From: Psychrobacter sp. Pi2-52
GTDB lineage: Bacteria; Pseudomonadota; Gammaproteobacteria; Pseudomonadales; Moraxellaceae
Direction of reading: 5' to 3'
NCBI RefSeq assembly: GCF_904846705.1
Contig: NZ_CAJHBS010000009.1
Location: 1 to 64,000, forward strand
Length of the DNA: 64,000 nt
Shown: positions 53,404 through 62,390 of the stretch, in pieces
Layout: each line of letters opens with the position of its first letter
Numbering within the stretch: the stretch's first letter is position 1
Made by a program: the position numbers and the translations under genes
Notes under the pieces: model-generated
Seen by the model: the letters and a program-made list of their open reading frames with translations, nothing else
Told to the model about the DNA's origin: nothing
The model's database searches: none

Positions 53404-54867
53404 ATGTCAAATACGCTACAGTTATCAAATCCAGACCTACTCAAACAATCTTGCTTTATCAAAGACGGCTGGCATGCTGCTAGTGATGAAGCTGTACTTG
53501 ATGTCAACAACCCTTTTGATGGCGAGCTCATTGGTACTGTACCCAGCCTGACCACAGAAGATGTCAACGAAGCCGTTGCTTATGCTCATGACGTCCAAGC
53601 AGATTGGGCAGCAAAAACAGCCAAAGAACGTGCAGAGTTATTGCAAAAATGGGCTGATCTAATCGATGCCAATAAAGAAGATTTGGCTATTATCATGACC
53701 GCTGAGCAAGGCAAGCCGCTGACTGAGTCACGTGGTGAGGTAGGTTATGCCAACAGCTTTATCCGTTGGTTCGCCGAAGAAGGCAAACGCGTCTATGGTG
53801 ATGTGATTCCTGCCAACAGCACACAGCTACGTCATGTCGTTCTTAAGCAGCCAGTTGGTGTTTGCGCCGCTATCACGCCTTGGAATTTCCCAGCTGCGAT
53901 GATCACGCGCAAAGTTGCTCCTGCACTAGCAGCAGGCTGTACGATTATCGTCAAACCTGCTACCGAGACACCTTACTCTGCATTGGCACTAGGTGTATTG
54001 GCAGAGCAAGCGGGTATTCCAGCTGGCGTCATTCAGGTCGTAACCGGTAAGTCTTCTGTCATCGGCGACATCCTAACGGGTGATGCACGCATCCATAAAC
54101 TATCATTTACAGGCTCTACAGAAGTAGGCCGTACGCTGATGGCACAATGCGCGCCAACTATTAAGAAGCTATCGTTAGAGTTGGGTGGCAATGCGCCGTT
54201 TATCGTCTTTGATGATGCCGATCTAGAGAAAGCCGCTGCTGGTTTAATCGCTTCTAAATATCGTAATGCTGGTCAGACCTGTGTCTGTGCCAACCGCGTA
54301 TACGTTCAAGACAGCATTAAAGATAAATTCTTAGATGTCTTTGTCAAAAAAGTCGCTGAATTAAAAGTAGGTAACGGCTTAGAAGAAGGCGTAGATATCG
54401 GTCCTCTTATCAACAAAAAAGCGTTAGATAAAGTTCAAGCCTTGCTAAAAGACGCGCTAGATAAAGGCGCAAAACTGGTCACTGGTGGTAGTGTCAATGA
54501 CGCTTCAGAACTGACTTATAACCCAACGGTTATCACAGATATTAGTAGTGATATGGACATCGCTTCTGAAGAAATCTTTGGACCAATTGCAACCATCTTT
54601 ACCTTTAAAGACGAAGCAGAAGTTATCCGTGCTGCTAACGATACTATCTATGGCTTGGCCGCTTACTTCTATAGTAGCGACTATGCCCGCTCATGGCGCG
54701 TTACCGAAGGTCTTGAGTACGGCATCATCGGTCACAACACTGGTTTGATTTCTACAGAAGTTGCCCCATTTGGTGGTGTGAAGCAATCTGGCTTTGGCCG
54801 TGAAGGCTCAAAATATGGTATCGAAGACTATATCACGACCAAATACTGGTGCTCTGACATTACCTAA
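53404..54867 (+). CDS. gabD: Succinate/glutarate semialdehyde dehydrogenase GabD/DavD
   Basis: NAD(P)-dependent aldehyde dehydrogenase that oxidises succinate or glutarate semialdehyde. About 487 residues from the ATG at 53404 with AAGGAG upstream. Motifs: GVCAAITPWNFPAAMITRK, FTGSTEVGRTLM, the catalytic Glu in LSLELGGNAPFIVF, the nucleophile Cys in GQTCVCANRVYVQ and EEIFGPIATIFTF. The usual E. coli GabD is 482 residues. It is paired with gabT downstream. The neighbouring gcdH and CoA-transferase favour the glutarate semialdehyde role. Confidence 0.92.
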   Translation: MSNTLQLSNPDLLKQSCFIKDGWHAASDEAVLDVNNPFDGELIGTVPSLTTEDVNEAVAYAHDVQADWAAKTAKERAELLQKWADLIDANKEDLAIIMTAEQGKPLTESRGEVGYANSFIRWFAEEGKRVYGDVIPANSTQLRHVVLKQPVGVCAAITPWNFPAAMITRKVAPALAAGCTIIVKPATETPYSALALGVLAEQAGIPAGVIQVVTGKSSVIGDILTGDARIHKLSFTGSTEVGRTLMAQCAPTIKKLSLELGGNAPFIVFDDADLEKAAAGLIASKYRNAGQTCVCANRVYVQDSIKDKFLDVFVKKVAELKVGNGLEEGVDIGPLINKKALDKVQALLKDALDKGAKLVTGGSVNDASELTYNPTVITDISSDMDIASEEIFGPIATIFTFKDEAEVIRAANDTIYGLAAYFYSSDYARSWRVTEGLEYGIIGHNTGLISTEVAPFGGVKQSGFGREGSKYGIEDYITTKYWCSDIT

Positions 54868-55068
54868 TAGTTATAACCTAATGAGTTGGCCTAATGGTTA
54901 GCAAAGTAACAATTAGCAAAGCATTAACTAGCGCAAGTTTTTAGATATCTATGGTGTTTTGGGTCAACCAAGCACCATTTGATATCTACTAAGTACAAAG
55001 ACAAACATCAAATAAACCGCCATTCACTAGATGGCACTTATGTTACGAACAAAGAAAAGGACATTCCC

Positions 55069-56331
55069 ATGACGACTACCAATCAATCATTACTTGAGCG
55101 CCGCAAAGCTGTCTTACCAACAGGACTTGGGGTTGCCTTTCCTATCTTTGCAGAAAAAGCAAAGAACTCAGAAATCTGGGACATCGAAGGCAAGCGCTAT
55201 ATCGACTTTGTCGGTGGTATCTCAGTATTGAACACCGGTCATAGCCATCCAAAAATCACCCAACGTGTCCATGAGCAGCTAGACAAATTTACGCATACTG
55301 CGGCGCAAATGATTAACTACGAATGCTATGTGGATTTGGCTGAAAAGCTATGCGAAAAAGCGCCTATCAGCGGCGATACTAAAGCGTTCTTTTTGACCAC
55401 TGGCGCAGAAGCCGTTGAAAACTGCATCAAGATTGCTCGTGCTAAAACCCGTCGTCCAGGCGTGATCTCTTTTGTTGGTGGTTGGCATGGTCGTACCATG
55501 ATGTGTATGAGCCTGACAGGCAAAGTATTGCCATACAAAAAGAACTTTGGCCCGATGCCAGGACCTGTGTTCCATGCGTTGTTCCCTGCAGAAGAGTTGA
55601 ACGTAACAGAAGCGCAAGCGCTACATAGCCTTGACATGATTTTCCAAGCAGATATCGATCCTAGTGAAGTGGCTGCAATGATCATTGAGCCAGTCCAAGG
55701 CGAGGGTGGTTTCCATCAGGTAACGCCTTCATTTGCTAAAGCGTTGCGCGAGATTTGTGATGAGCATGGCATCGTGCTTATTTTTGATGAAGTACAGTGT
55801 GGTTTCGCCAGAACCGGTACGTTGTTTGCAGGTGAACAGCTAGGGGTTGAGCCTGATCTAATGACTGCCGCGAAGAGTTTGGCTGGTGGTTATCCTATCT
55901 CTGCGGTCATTGGGCGTGCTGACATTATGGATGCGCCGCAAGTCGGTGGCTTGGGCGGTACTTACTCTGGTAACCCATTGGCTTGTGTGGCGGCGCTTGC
56001 TGTTATGGAAGTTATTGAAGAAGAGAACTTACTTGAGCGTAGTGTGGTGATTGGTGATACCATCGCCGCGTTCTTAAAAGGCTTGAACCTAAGCAGTATC
56101 GGTCATATCCGTTATAAAGGCGCTATGCTAGCGTTTGAATTGATTGATAGCGAAGGCAAACCTGATGCCGCCGCTGCTGCCAATCTAAAAGCAAAATCAT
56201 TTGAGCAAGGTTTGCTACTAGCGTCTTGTGGTATGTATGGCAATGCCATTCGTGTAATGGTGCCATTGACGGTTGAGGATGAAGTGCTACAAGAAGGCCT
56301 TGATATCATCAAAGGTATTCTAACGGCATAA
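55069..56331 (+). CDS. gabT: 4-aminobutyrate/5-aminovalerate aminotransferase GabT/DavT
   Basis: PLP class III aminotransferase that turns 4-aminobutyrate or 5-aminovalerate into the semialdehyde. About 420 residues from the ATG at 55069 with AAAGGA upstream; the frame is open 90 bases earlier without a ribosome site. Motifs: FVGGISVLNTGHSHPKI, FFLTTGAEAVENCIKIAR, IIEPVQGEGGF, LIFDEVQCGFARTGTLFA and the PLP Lys in AAKSLAGGYPISAV. It follows the dehydrogenase gene. Confidence 0.93.
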   Translation: MTTTNQSLLERRKAVLPTGLGVAFPIFAEKAKNSEIWDIEGKRYIDFVGGISVLNTGHSHPKITQRVHEQLDKFTHTAAQMINYECYVDLAEKLCEKAPISGDTKAFFLTTGAEAVENCIKIARAKTRRPGVISFVGGWHGRTMMCMSLTGKVLPYKKNFGPMPGPVFHALFPAEELNVTEAQALHSLDMIFQADIDPSEVAAMIIEPVQGEGGFHQVTPSFAKALREICDEHGIVLIFDEVQCGFARTGTLFAGEQLGVEPDLMTAAKSLAGGYPISAVIGRADIMDAPQVGGLGGTYSGNPLACVAALAVMEVIEEENLLERSVVIGDTIAAFLKGLNLSSIGHIRYKGAMLAFELIDSEGKPDAAAAANLKAKSFEQGLLLASCGMYGNAIRVMVPLTVEDEVLQEGLDIIKGILTA

Positions 56332-56472
56332 GCAATACTGAGTGTCATTTACTTTAGCGATGGATCGCTTTTAACCAAGCACAGCTAGTTCAAGTACCGA
56401 TATTGGTTAAAAGATTGTATGAAAGATAACGGCAAGGTTGCCCTTATGACACTCGCTTTGAGTGAGTTTTTC

Positions 56473-56505
56473 AACGGCGCCTTGCAAGTCAAGACGCCGT
56501 TTTTG
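56473..56505 (+). terminator. Terminator after gabT
   Basis: AACGGCG and CGCCGTT pair, extended by CTTG/CAAG inside, and are followed by TTTTTG. It separates gabT from the permease gene. Confidence 0.8.
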
Positions 56506-56655
56506 TTTTTGCTGTTTGAATACTATACCGACGGCAAATACAAGTTTTTCGGCGACGCGACAGACACAACAAACATGATGGGTATGATTCCATGAAACAA
56601 AAATAGTGTAACTGTAACAGGTTGACACGGATGACACACAGACAAGGAGTAAGTT

Positions 56656-58098
56656 ATGTCTGAACTAAAGAAATCGTTAGGAACGCTGGATATTATTGCA
56701 TTAGCATTTGGTGCAATGGTTGGTTGGGGCTGGGTAGTGTTGGCAGGTGGTTGGATTTTATCTGCGGGTACGTGGGGCGCGATGTTGGCGTTCTTGATAG
56801 GCGGGCTAGCAGTGATACTGATCGGCGTGACTTATGCTGAGCTTGCTGCCTCTATGCCGATTACTGGTGGCGAGCATACCTATACGCATCGAGCGCTAGG
56901 GGTCAATGTCTCCTTTATTTGCTCGTGGAGTATTTTATTCGGTTACTTCTCAGTCGTCGCGTTCGAGGCGGTTGCCTTACCGACAGTCGTAGAATATTTC
57001 ATTCCTAATTATAACCAAGGGTATCTTTGGACCATTGCTGGGTGGGATGTGTATGCCACTTGGGTGGGCGTCGGAATGCTGGGATCTGTCATCGTCACTT
57101 GGCTGAATATACGCGGCATGGAAGTCAGTGCTTGGTTCCAAAAAACGGCCGTATTGGGCATTTTATTCGTTGGTACGTTATTGTTCATCGGTGCGGTCTT
57201 GTTCAATCCCGAAACCTCAAACTCGATACAAGCGCCAGCATTCATTGGTGGGGTTGGCGGTATCATGGCAGTGATTGTCATGGTGCCTTTTATGTTTGTC
57301 GGTTTTGATGTCATTCCACAAGCGGCAGAAGAGATTGATTTAACTCGGCCCAATATTGGCAAGTTTTTGATTGTCTCTATTGTGGTTGCCGTGCTGTGGT
57401 ATGTGGGTATCGCTTGGAGCGTCGGCACGACTTTGCCACTTGTCCAAGCAGAGAACTCAACCCTCGCTACTGCTGATGCGATGACCAATGCGTGGCAAGG
57501 TAAGTGGGCAGGTATCTTACTGGTTATCGGTGGTGTGCTGGGTATTTTATCAAGCTGGAATGCATTTCTTATCGGTGGTAGTCGCCTGTTGTACGCGATG
57601 TCAAAAGCACATATGTTGCCAGCGTTTTTGGGCAAATTGCATCCAAAATACAATACGCCATCAAATGCTATCTTATTGATTGGTGGTTTGGCGACGTTAG
57701 CACCATTATTTGGTCGTAAAATGCTGGTTTGGATCGTAGATGCAGGTGGTTTTGGCATCGTCATTGCTTATACCTGTGTGGCGATATCATTCTTAGTATT
57801 ACGCTATCGTGAGCCTGATATGGTACGTCCATTCAAAATACCCGCAGGTAAACTGGTCGGTATGGTCACGATTGCGCTCAGCATTGGTATGTTGATGCTG
57901 TATATGCCAGGTATGCCATCGGCACTGACACCAATCGAGTGGTGGATTTTCTTTGGCTGGACTGTCTTGGGCATCGTGTTATATGGCTATGCGAGAGTGA
58001 AATATCCGGGTATTAGTGAGGCAATCATGGCAGAAGAGCTGCGTGAATTAAAAATCGTCAATCAGTTGTGGTTAAAAGACAATCCTCCCAAACGTTAA
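56656..58098 (+). CDS. APC-family amino acid permease
   Basis: A 480-residue permease with 12 predicted helices. The start LDIIALAFGAMVGWGWVVLAGG is the APC first-helix pattern (IG-x-G variant), and the segment ELAASMPITGGEHTYTHRALG follows. AAGGAG precedes the ATG. It lies between the gabDT-like genes and a second semialdehyde dehydrogenase, so it may import 4-aminobutyrate, 5-aminovalerate or lysine-derived amines. The substrate is inferred only from context. Confidence 0.88.
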   Translation: MSELKKSLGTLDIIALAFGAMVGWGWVVLAGGWILSAGTWGAMLAFLIGGLAVILIGVTYAELAASMPITGGEHTYTHRALGVNVSFICSWSILFGYFSVVAFEAVALPTVVEYFIPNYNQGYLWTIAGWDVYATWVGVGMLGSVIVTWLNIRGMEVSAWFQKTAVLGILFVGTLLFIGAVLFNPETSNSIQAPAFIGGVGGIMAVIVMVPFMFVGFDVIPQAAEEIDLTRPNIGKFLIVSIVVAVLWYVGIAWSVGTTLPLVQAENSTLATADAMTNAWQGKWAGILLVIGGVLGILSSWNAFLIGGSRLLYAMSKAHMLPAFLGKLHPKYNTPSNAILLIGGLATLAPLFGRKMLVWIVDAGGFGIVIAYTCVAISFLVLRYREPDMVRPFKIPAGKLVGMVTIALSIGMLMLYMPGMPSALTPIEWWIFFGWTVLGIVLYGYARVKYPGISEAIMAEELRELKIVNQLWLKDNPPKR

Positions 58099-58134
58099 GC
58101 TTGTCGAGCAGAACTTTTAGCCAAATCATCCTTC

Positions 58135-58168
58135 AAAAAAAGGCCTAACATTCAATGTTAGGCCTTTT
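58135..58168. terminator. Bidirectional terminator between permease and dehydrogenase
   Basis: GGCCTAACATT and AATGTTAGGCC make a perfect 11-bp stem around one base, flanked by an A-run and TTTT. Confidence 0.9.
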
Positions 58169-58193
58169 GCTATTCTAGAAACCACGCTATTGA

Positions 58194-59567
58194 TTAAGAC
58201 TTATCACGAATCAACTTATAGTTTAAGAACTCAGTGATGCCAAGGGTGCCAAGCTCACGGCCAAAGCCTGAACGTTTGACGCCGCCAAATGGGGTATTGG
58301 CTTCGGTACCAGACGGCGCGTTGATAGTGACCATGCCCACTTCTAATTTATCAGCAATTTCAGCAGCTAGGGCAGCATCTTGCGTTTGGATAGAAGCACC
58401 AAGACCAAAAGGCACATCATTAGCAATCTTGATAGCGTGATCGACATCACGAGCCTTGTAGACGACAGCGACAGGACCAAACAACTCTTCACGGTAGACA
58501 TCCATTGATTCAGTGACATCTGTTAGTACCGCAGGTTTGAACCATGCACCAGGCTTATCTTTTTCCATGCCGCCTTCTACCAATACTGTCGCACCTGCTT
58601 GGATAGCACTGTCTAGCTGCGCTTGCAAGTTGACCGCAGCGGCTTTTGATGACATTGGGCCAATAAACGTATCTTCCTTAAGCGGGTCGGCCAAAGTCAT
58701 GTTACTGACCGCATTGGTAAAGCCTTCAACGAATTTATCATAGACTGATTCGATAACGATTAGACGCTTAGCAGCATTACAGGCTTGTCCAGTATTACCA
58801 AAACGACCAGAGATAGCGCCTTGTATCGCTTGCTCAATATCGGCATCGGCTGCAACGATAAAGGCATCGGAGCCGCCAAGCTCCAACACGACTTTTTTGA
58901 GTGCGCCGCCTGCTTCTTTTGCGACGGCTTGTCCAGCGCGCTCAGAGCCAGTGAGTGAGATACCTTGTACACGCTTGTCATGAATAATAGTCGCTGCCTG
59001 CTCGTTAGTGGCAAAGATATTGTTATAAACACCTTTAGGTACGCCGACCTCTTTGAACATATCAGCGATAACTTCTGCAGTCTTAGGGCATTGAGGCGCG
59101 TGCTTTAAGATAATAGTATTACCTGCCATAAAGTTTGGCGCGACAAAACGGGCCACTTGATAATGCGGATAATTCCACGGCATGATACCGAGTAGAACGC
59201 CAACAGGACGTTTTTCTACCGAAGCTGATCCTGAGTCAACGTCAATGGTATTCGGCGCGAGTAGCTGCTCAGCATTGTCTGCATAGTAACGATAGATCTC
59301 AGCGACCAGACCGATTTCACCCTTGGCTTGTGCAACGGGTTTACCCATCTCACCCGCCACGATACGAGCCAGCTCGTCTTGACGTTCCAGATAGCTATCG
59401 GCAATTTTATGCAGTAGTGCACTGCGCTCACTCAATGAGACTTGACGCCAGTCTTGATAGGCGTTGTCAGCCTGCTCGATGACTTGCTGGATGTCTTGTT
59501 CAGTGGCGGTAGGGTAAGTGGCTTCTAGTTCGCCAGTGGCTGGATTGTTGATTTGATAATCGCTCAT
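58194..59567 (-). CDS. NAD-type succinate semialdehyde dehydrogenase (Sad-like)
   Basis: 457 residues of the shorter aldehyde dehydrogenase branch that includes E. coli Sad (YneI). Motifs: GIMPWNYPHYQVARF, ISLTGSERAGQAVA, catalytic Glu in VLELGGSDAFIV, catalytic Cys in GQACNAAKRLIV, and EELFGPVAVVYK. It is distinct from the first dehydrogenase (53404-54867), which carries the GQTC variant. The gene is convergent with the permease and lies next to the aguA remnant, which could point to a former agmatine-putrescine-GABA route. Confidence 0.9.
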   Translation of the reverse strand: MSDYQINNPATGELEATYPTATEQDIQQVIEQADNAYQDWRQVSLSERSALLHKIADSYLERQDELARIVAGEMGKPVAQAKGEIGLVAEIYRYYADNAEQLLAPNTIDVDSGSASVEKRPVGVLLGIMPWNYPHYQVARFVAPNFMAGNTIILKHAPQCPKTAEVIADMFKEVGVPKGVYNNIFATNEQAATIIHDKRVQGISLTGSERAGQAVAKEAGGALKKVVLELGGSDAFIVAADADIEQAIQGAISGRFGNTGQACNAAKRLIVIESVYDKFVEGFTNAVSNMTLADPLKEDTFIGPMSSKAAAVNLQAQLDSAIQAGATVLVEGGMEKDKPGAWFKPAVLTDVTESMDVYREELFGPVAVVYKARDVDHAIKIANDVPFGLGASIQTQDAALAAEIADKLEVGMVTINAPSGTEANTPFGGVKRSGFGRELGTLGITEFLNYKLIRDKS

Positions 59568-59687
59568 ATTTTTTCCTTATTTTTAGCGTGTTTTTGGGTT
59601 TAAAATCCATTTTTGGGTTTATGCTTATACTTTCAGTTGCTAATAAGTGCGATTTATTATGGTTCATTCTATGCCAAGCGGCGTGTT

Positions 59688-59930
59688 TTAGAGTGACGCT
59701 TTGGTTACAGGTTGTTGCTGGGTAATACAATGAATATTACCGCCGCCATAGACAATCTCTTTTGTGCGTACTCCCACTACTTGATGCTGCGGAAAGATTT
59801 TTTCAAGCTGCTCGATGGCGAGTGCATCATTTATATCATCATATTGCGGTACGATGACCGCGTCATTACAAATCAAAAAGTTGGCATAGGAGGCGATACA
59901 AACATCACCCGTTAGGCGAGGTTTGGCATC
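59688..59930 (-). pseudogene. 3' remnant of an agmatine deiminase gene
   Basis: An open frame with no proper start reads like only the C-terminal end of AguA: GDVCIASYANFLICNDAVIV, PQYDD, then IFPQHQVVGVRTKEIVYGGG and NIHCITQQQP, which carries the catalytic Cys. The rest of the enzyme (about 270 residues, with the arginine/agmatine site) is missing. The frame begins just after the glycosyltransferase stop (59948), which suggests a deletion that joined the two genes. Confidence 0.72.
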
Positions 59931-59947
59931 ATGAGATTGATGAGTGT

Positions 59948-61294
59948 TTACAGTGGTTGATTGTCTTCAGTTGTTTCTGTCGTATCTACATTATCCGTTG
60001 TCTTCGATTTTTCTTTGGTTAGCTTTATTTTTGGATTTTTAGCAACAGGCTCAATATTTTTCACAGCGACGTTAAGGGCAGGTTTAGACGCTTTTTTCAG
60101 ACTGCGTTTGATCCGTCGAACTGCGATAGCATCTGCTTCTGCTTGTTCTTCGGCAAGCGCCGCATCATGTAAGCTTTGATATACTTCAAGCGTCTTTTCA
60201 ATCATTTCACGCATGGTGAATTTGTTGGTCATTTCAGGGCGCGTCACACTCTCTAGCTGATTTCTAACCGCTTTACAAAGCGCATTGGCATTGTACTTTT
60301 TTACCAATCCTTGCGGGTAGAGCGGTTGTAAAATCTCGCTAAAGGCAGCTTGATCCCATCCAATGACTGGCGTACCTAGATGTATGGCTTGTAGGGCATT
60401 GATACCGATTGACTCGGGCTCATTGGCAAGTGCCATGACAATATTGGCCGCCGATAGCCATTCTCGCATATCATTACGCTTGCTACCCACATAGGTAATG
60501 CGCTCCGCCAGTCCCAAGCTATTGGTACGTTGACGAAAATCTTCATGAGCGACATCGCCGTCTTTATAGTCTTCATCCATAATAATGACGTGAATATTGG
60601 GGAACTGCTCTTGCAGGTTACCCAAGATATCTATCAGCCACTCTTGCCCGTACTCGTTACCGATTACGGTTGGGAATACGAGCCATTTTTTGTGCTCAAG
60701 CTCAGGGTATTCAGCAAAGGTATGACGTAACCAATAGACCGAAGGATTATGACGATAAGGGTAGCGCCGAGTATCGACACCGCGATAGATACGCGTGATG
60801 ACTTTGGGATCTACGTCTTCGATGCGCAGTCCTTTTTTTAAGTATTGCGTGACGCTATCAGATACGGTGATTATCGTATCAACATTGAGTAGGGCTTGAG
60901 AGTACTTATTAATAGGATAAAACCCATACATGGTCGAGACCAGTTTGGGAAAACGTCTAACGCGAGCACGGCGCAATGCCAAATGCAATATCCATGCAGG
61001 GGTACGCGAATGCACATGAATGACATCGGGCTCGTACTTTTCTATCAAATGCCGTAGGGCAGAGACTTGCAATAGCGATAGCCAAGACTTTTTATTCACA
61101 TGTAGCTGATGGTAAATATTGCCATCACGTTTGAGACGTCTAACCAAGTCGTTGTCTTCATCGGCACTAGAGACAATGATAGAGGTATGCTCATTTTTGA
61201 CCAATGCTCGCCCAAGATGAAAAATGCCGCGCTCGGATTCATCATGCTTTAGAGACGACAGTAAGCGCATAACTTTCATAATAGCGTTGGTCAC
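59948..61294 (-). CDS. GT4-family glycosyltransferase
   Basis: 448 residues with a GT-B, family 4 pattern: VMRLLSSLKHDESERGIFHL at the start, DVIHVHSRTPAWILHLALR, IITVSDSVTQYL, IYRGVDTRRYPY, and the donor-binding ANEPESIGINALQAIHLGTP (E-x7-E). A Lys/Glu/Thr-rich tail of about 70 residues follows. The start is GTG 61294; ATG at 61279 is also possible. Probably acts on a surface polysaccharide or lipopolysaccharide, but no other sugar genes are near. It ends just before the aguA remnant. Confidence 0.85.
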   Translation of the reverse strand: MTNAIMKVMRLLSSLKHDESERGIFHLGRALVKNEHTSIIVSSADEDNDLVRRLKRDGNIYHQLHVNKKSWLSLLQVSALRHLIEKYEPDVIHVHSRTPAWILHLALRRARVRRFPKLVSTMYGFYPINKYSQALLNVDTIITVSDSVTQYLKKGLRIEDVDPKVITRIYRGVDTRRYPYRHNPSVYWLRHTFAEYPELEHKKWLVFPTVIGNEYGQEWLIDILGNLQEQFPNIHVIIMDEDYKDGDVAHEDFRQRTNSLGLAERITYVGSKRNDMREWLSAANIVMALANEPESIGINALQAIHLGTPVIGWDQAAFSEILQPLYPQGLVKKYNANALCKAVRNQLESVTRPEMTNKFTMREMIEKTLEVYQSLHDAALAEEQAEADAIAVRRIKRSLKKASKPALNVAVKNIEPVAKNPKIKLTKEKSKTTDNVDTTETTEDNQPL

Positions 61295-61429
61295 CAGTTA
61301 GTAATATCAATTTGCTATTGTCAGTTAAAAGCGATTAAAACTCAACCATCAAGATAAAAAGATGAGGTCAGATAGGTATTTTTTAGACTATATAAGCGTA
61401 AGACATGGATTAATAAACACCAAAAGCCA

Positions 61430-62302
61430 TTAGCGTCGTTTTTGTAAATGCTCAGCATTGGGCAGTACTTGTTTTTCACTCAAGTATTTCCAGTAGCGCT
61501 GCGGGAGATATTGCTTATGCAGCTTAGGATTTTTGCGCTCTTTGATATTGACGTTGGTAAAGTAACCTTGCCAGAACTTTTGATAGCGTTGCTCATCAGG
61601 ACTATGGATGCTGGCAGGATTGCGTAGTACCGCATCATCGAGATCAGTAATGGTTTGCAGCTTTGCTGGACGTGATGGCGTGCTATTACTTTTATCATAA
61701 TAGATACCGTAGCCCCGAGTCAGATCATAGATTGCCCAATGTTGATCCTGATAACGCTGCCGAAAGTGCTCTCCGATGAGTGGCAGTACATTAAAATCAG
61801 GATCTACACGTGCAAAATAAATATCATCAGTTGTATGCTCAAAACGTACAAATGCTTCCATACGATGTTTTTCACGGCCAACCGATTTGACCGTCTGCAC
61901 CAGCTCAAGCACGTCCAAATTACCCAAATCCTGCATGATTTGACGATTGGGATAGTCGATGGCGTATTTGACCACGCGGAACAATGTCGTACCGATATCG
62001 TCCTTCTCTGATAAAAATCCCCACAAGATATTTCGCATGCCTGAGCGACCCAATAAGGTATTTAATTTGACCAACACACGCTCGGCTTTATCCTCATCAG
62101 TTGCCACGCTAGTCGCCTGAGCGATGAGTGATGGTACATAGCAATCTTGAGCGGTGAGCTTTAGTGACATATCGTTTTGTAGACGATTGGCATAGACATA
62201 AAACACAGCACTCAGCCAACCTTCAAAGCTAGGCTCATACAGTACAATGCTAGGCGTCAATTGACCGACAGCGTAAGAGTCATTTTGCACAAGTGCTGAC
62301 AT
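61430..62302 (-). CDS. DUF4130/TIGR03915 protein, partner of radical SAM enzyme
   Basis: A 290-residue soluble protein of the TIGR03915 family (C-terminal DUF4130 domain), whose members are encoded next to the TIGR03916 radical SAM protein. Segments seen include LYEPSFEGWLSAVFYVYANR, FVRFEHTTDDIYFARVDPDF and the end LHKQYLPQRYWKYLSEKQ. AGGACA precedes the ATG. The pair is predicted, not shown, to act in DNA modification or repair. It lies 88 bp downstream of its partner on the same strand. Confidence 0.85.
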   Translation of the reverse strand: MSALVQNDSYAVGQLTPSIVLYEPSFEGWLSAVFYVYANRLQNDMSLKLTAQDCYVPSLIAQATSVATDEDKAERVLVKLNTLLGRSGMRNILWGFLSEKDDIGTTLFRVVKYAIDYPNRQIMQDLGNLDVLELVQTVKSVGREKHRMEAFVRFEHTTDDIYFARVDPDFNVLPLIGEHFRQRYQDQHWAIYDLTRGYGIYYDKSNSTPSRPAKLQTITDLDDAVLRNPASIHSPDEQRYQKFWQGYFTNVNIKERKNPKLHKQYLPQRYWKYLSEKQVLPNAEHLQKRR

Positions 62303-62390
62303 GGTTTGTCCTAAGTGTTTATCGTAAATAACTATTATAAATACAATAGCGAGATAGCAGGTTTTTTAACACATGCTATCTAGAGCCATT

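Noticed and set aside
56407..56637. 76-codon minus-strand frame between gabT and the permease
   Set aside because: It spans the gabT terminator hairpin and has no protein-like features.
57009..57764. 251-codon minus-strand frame within the APC permease
   Set aside because: Long only because the permease codon use leaves the opposite strand open; the permease motifs on the plus strand are decisive.
59591..59621. TTTTTGGGTTTA direct repeat upstream of the Sad-like gene
   Set aside because: Only two 12-base copies in a T-rich stretch; too weak to call a functional repeat.
59712..59915. 67-codon plus-strand frame over the aguA remnant
   Set aside because: The minus-strand reading matches AguA clearly; the plus-strand frame is its shadow.
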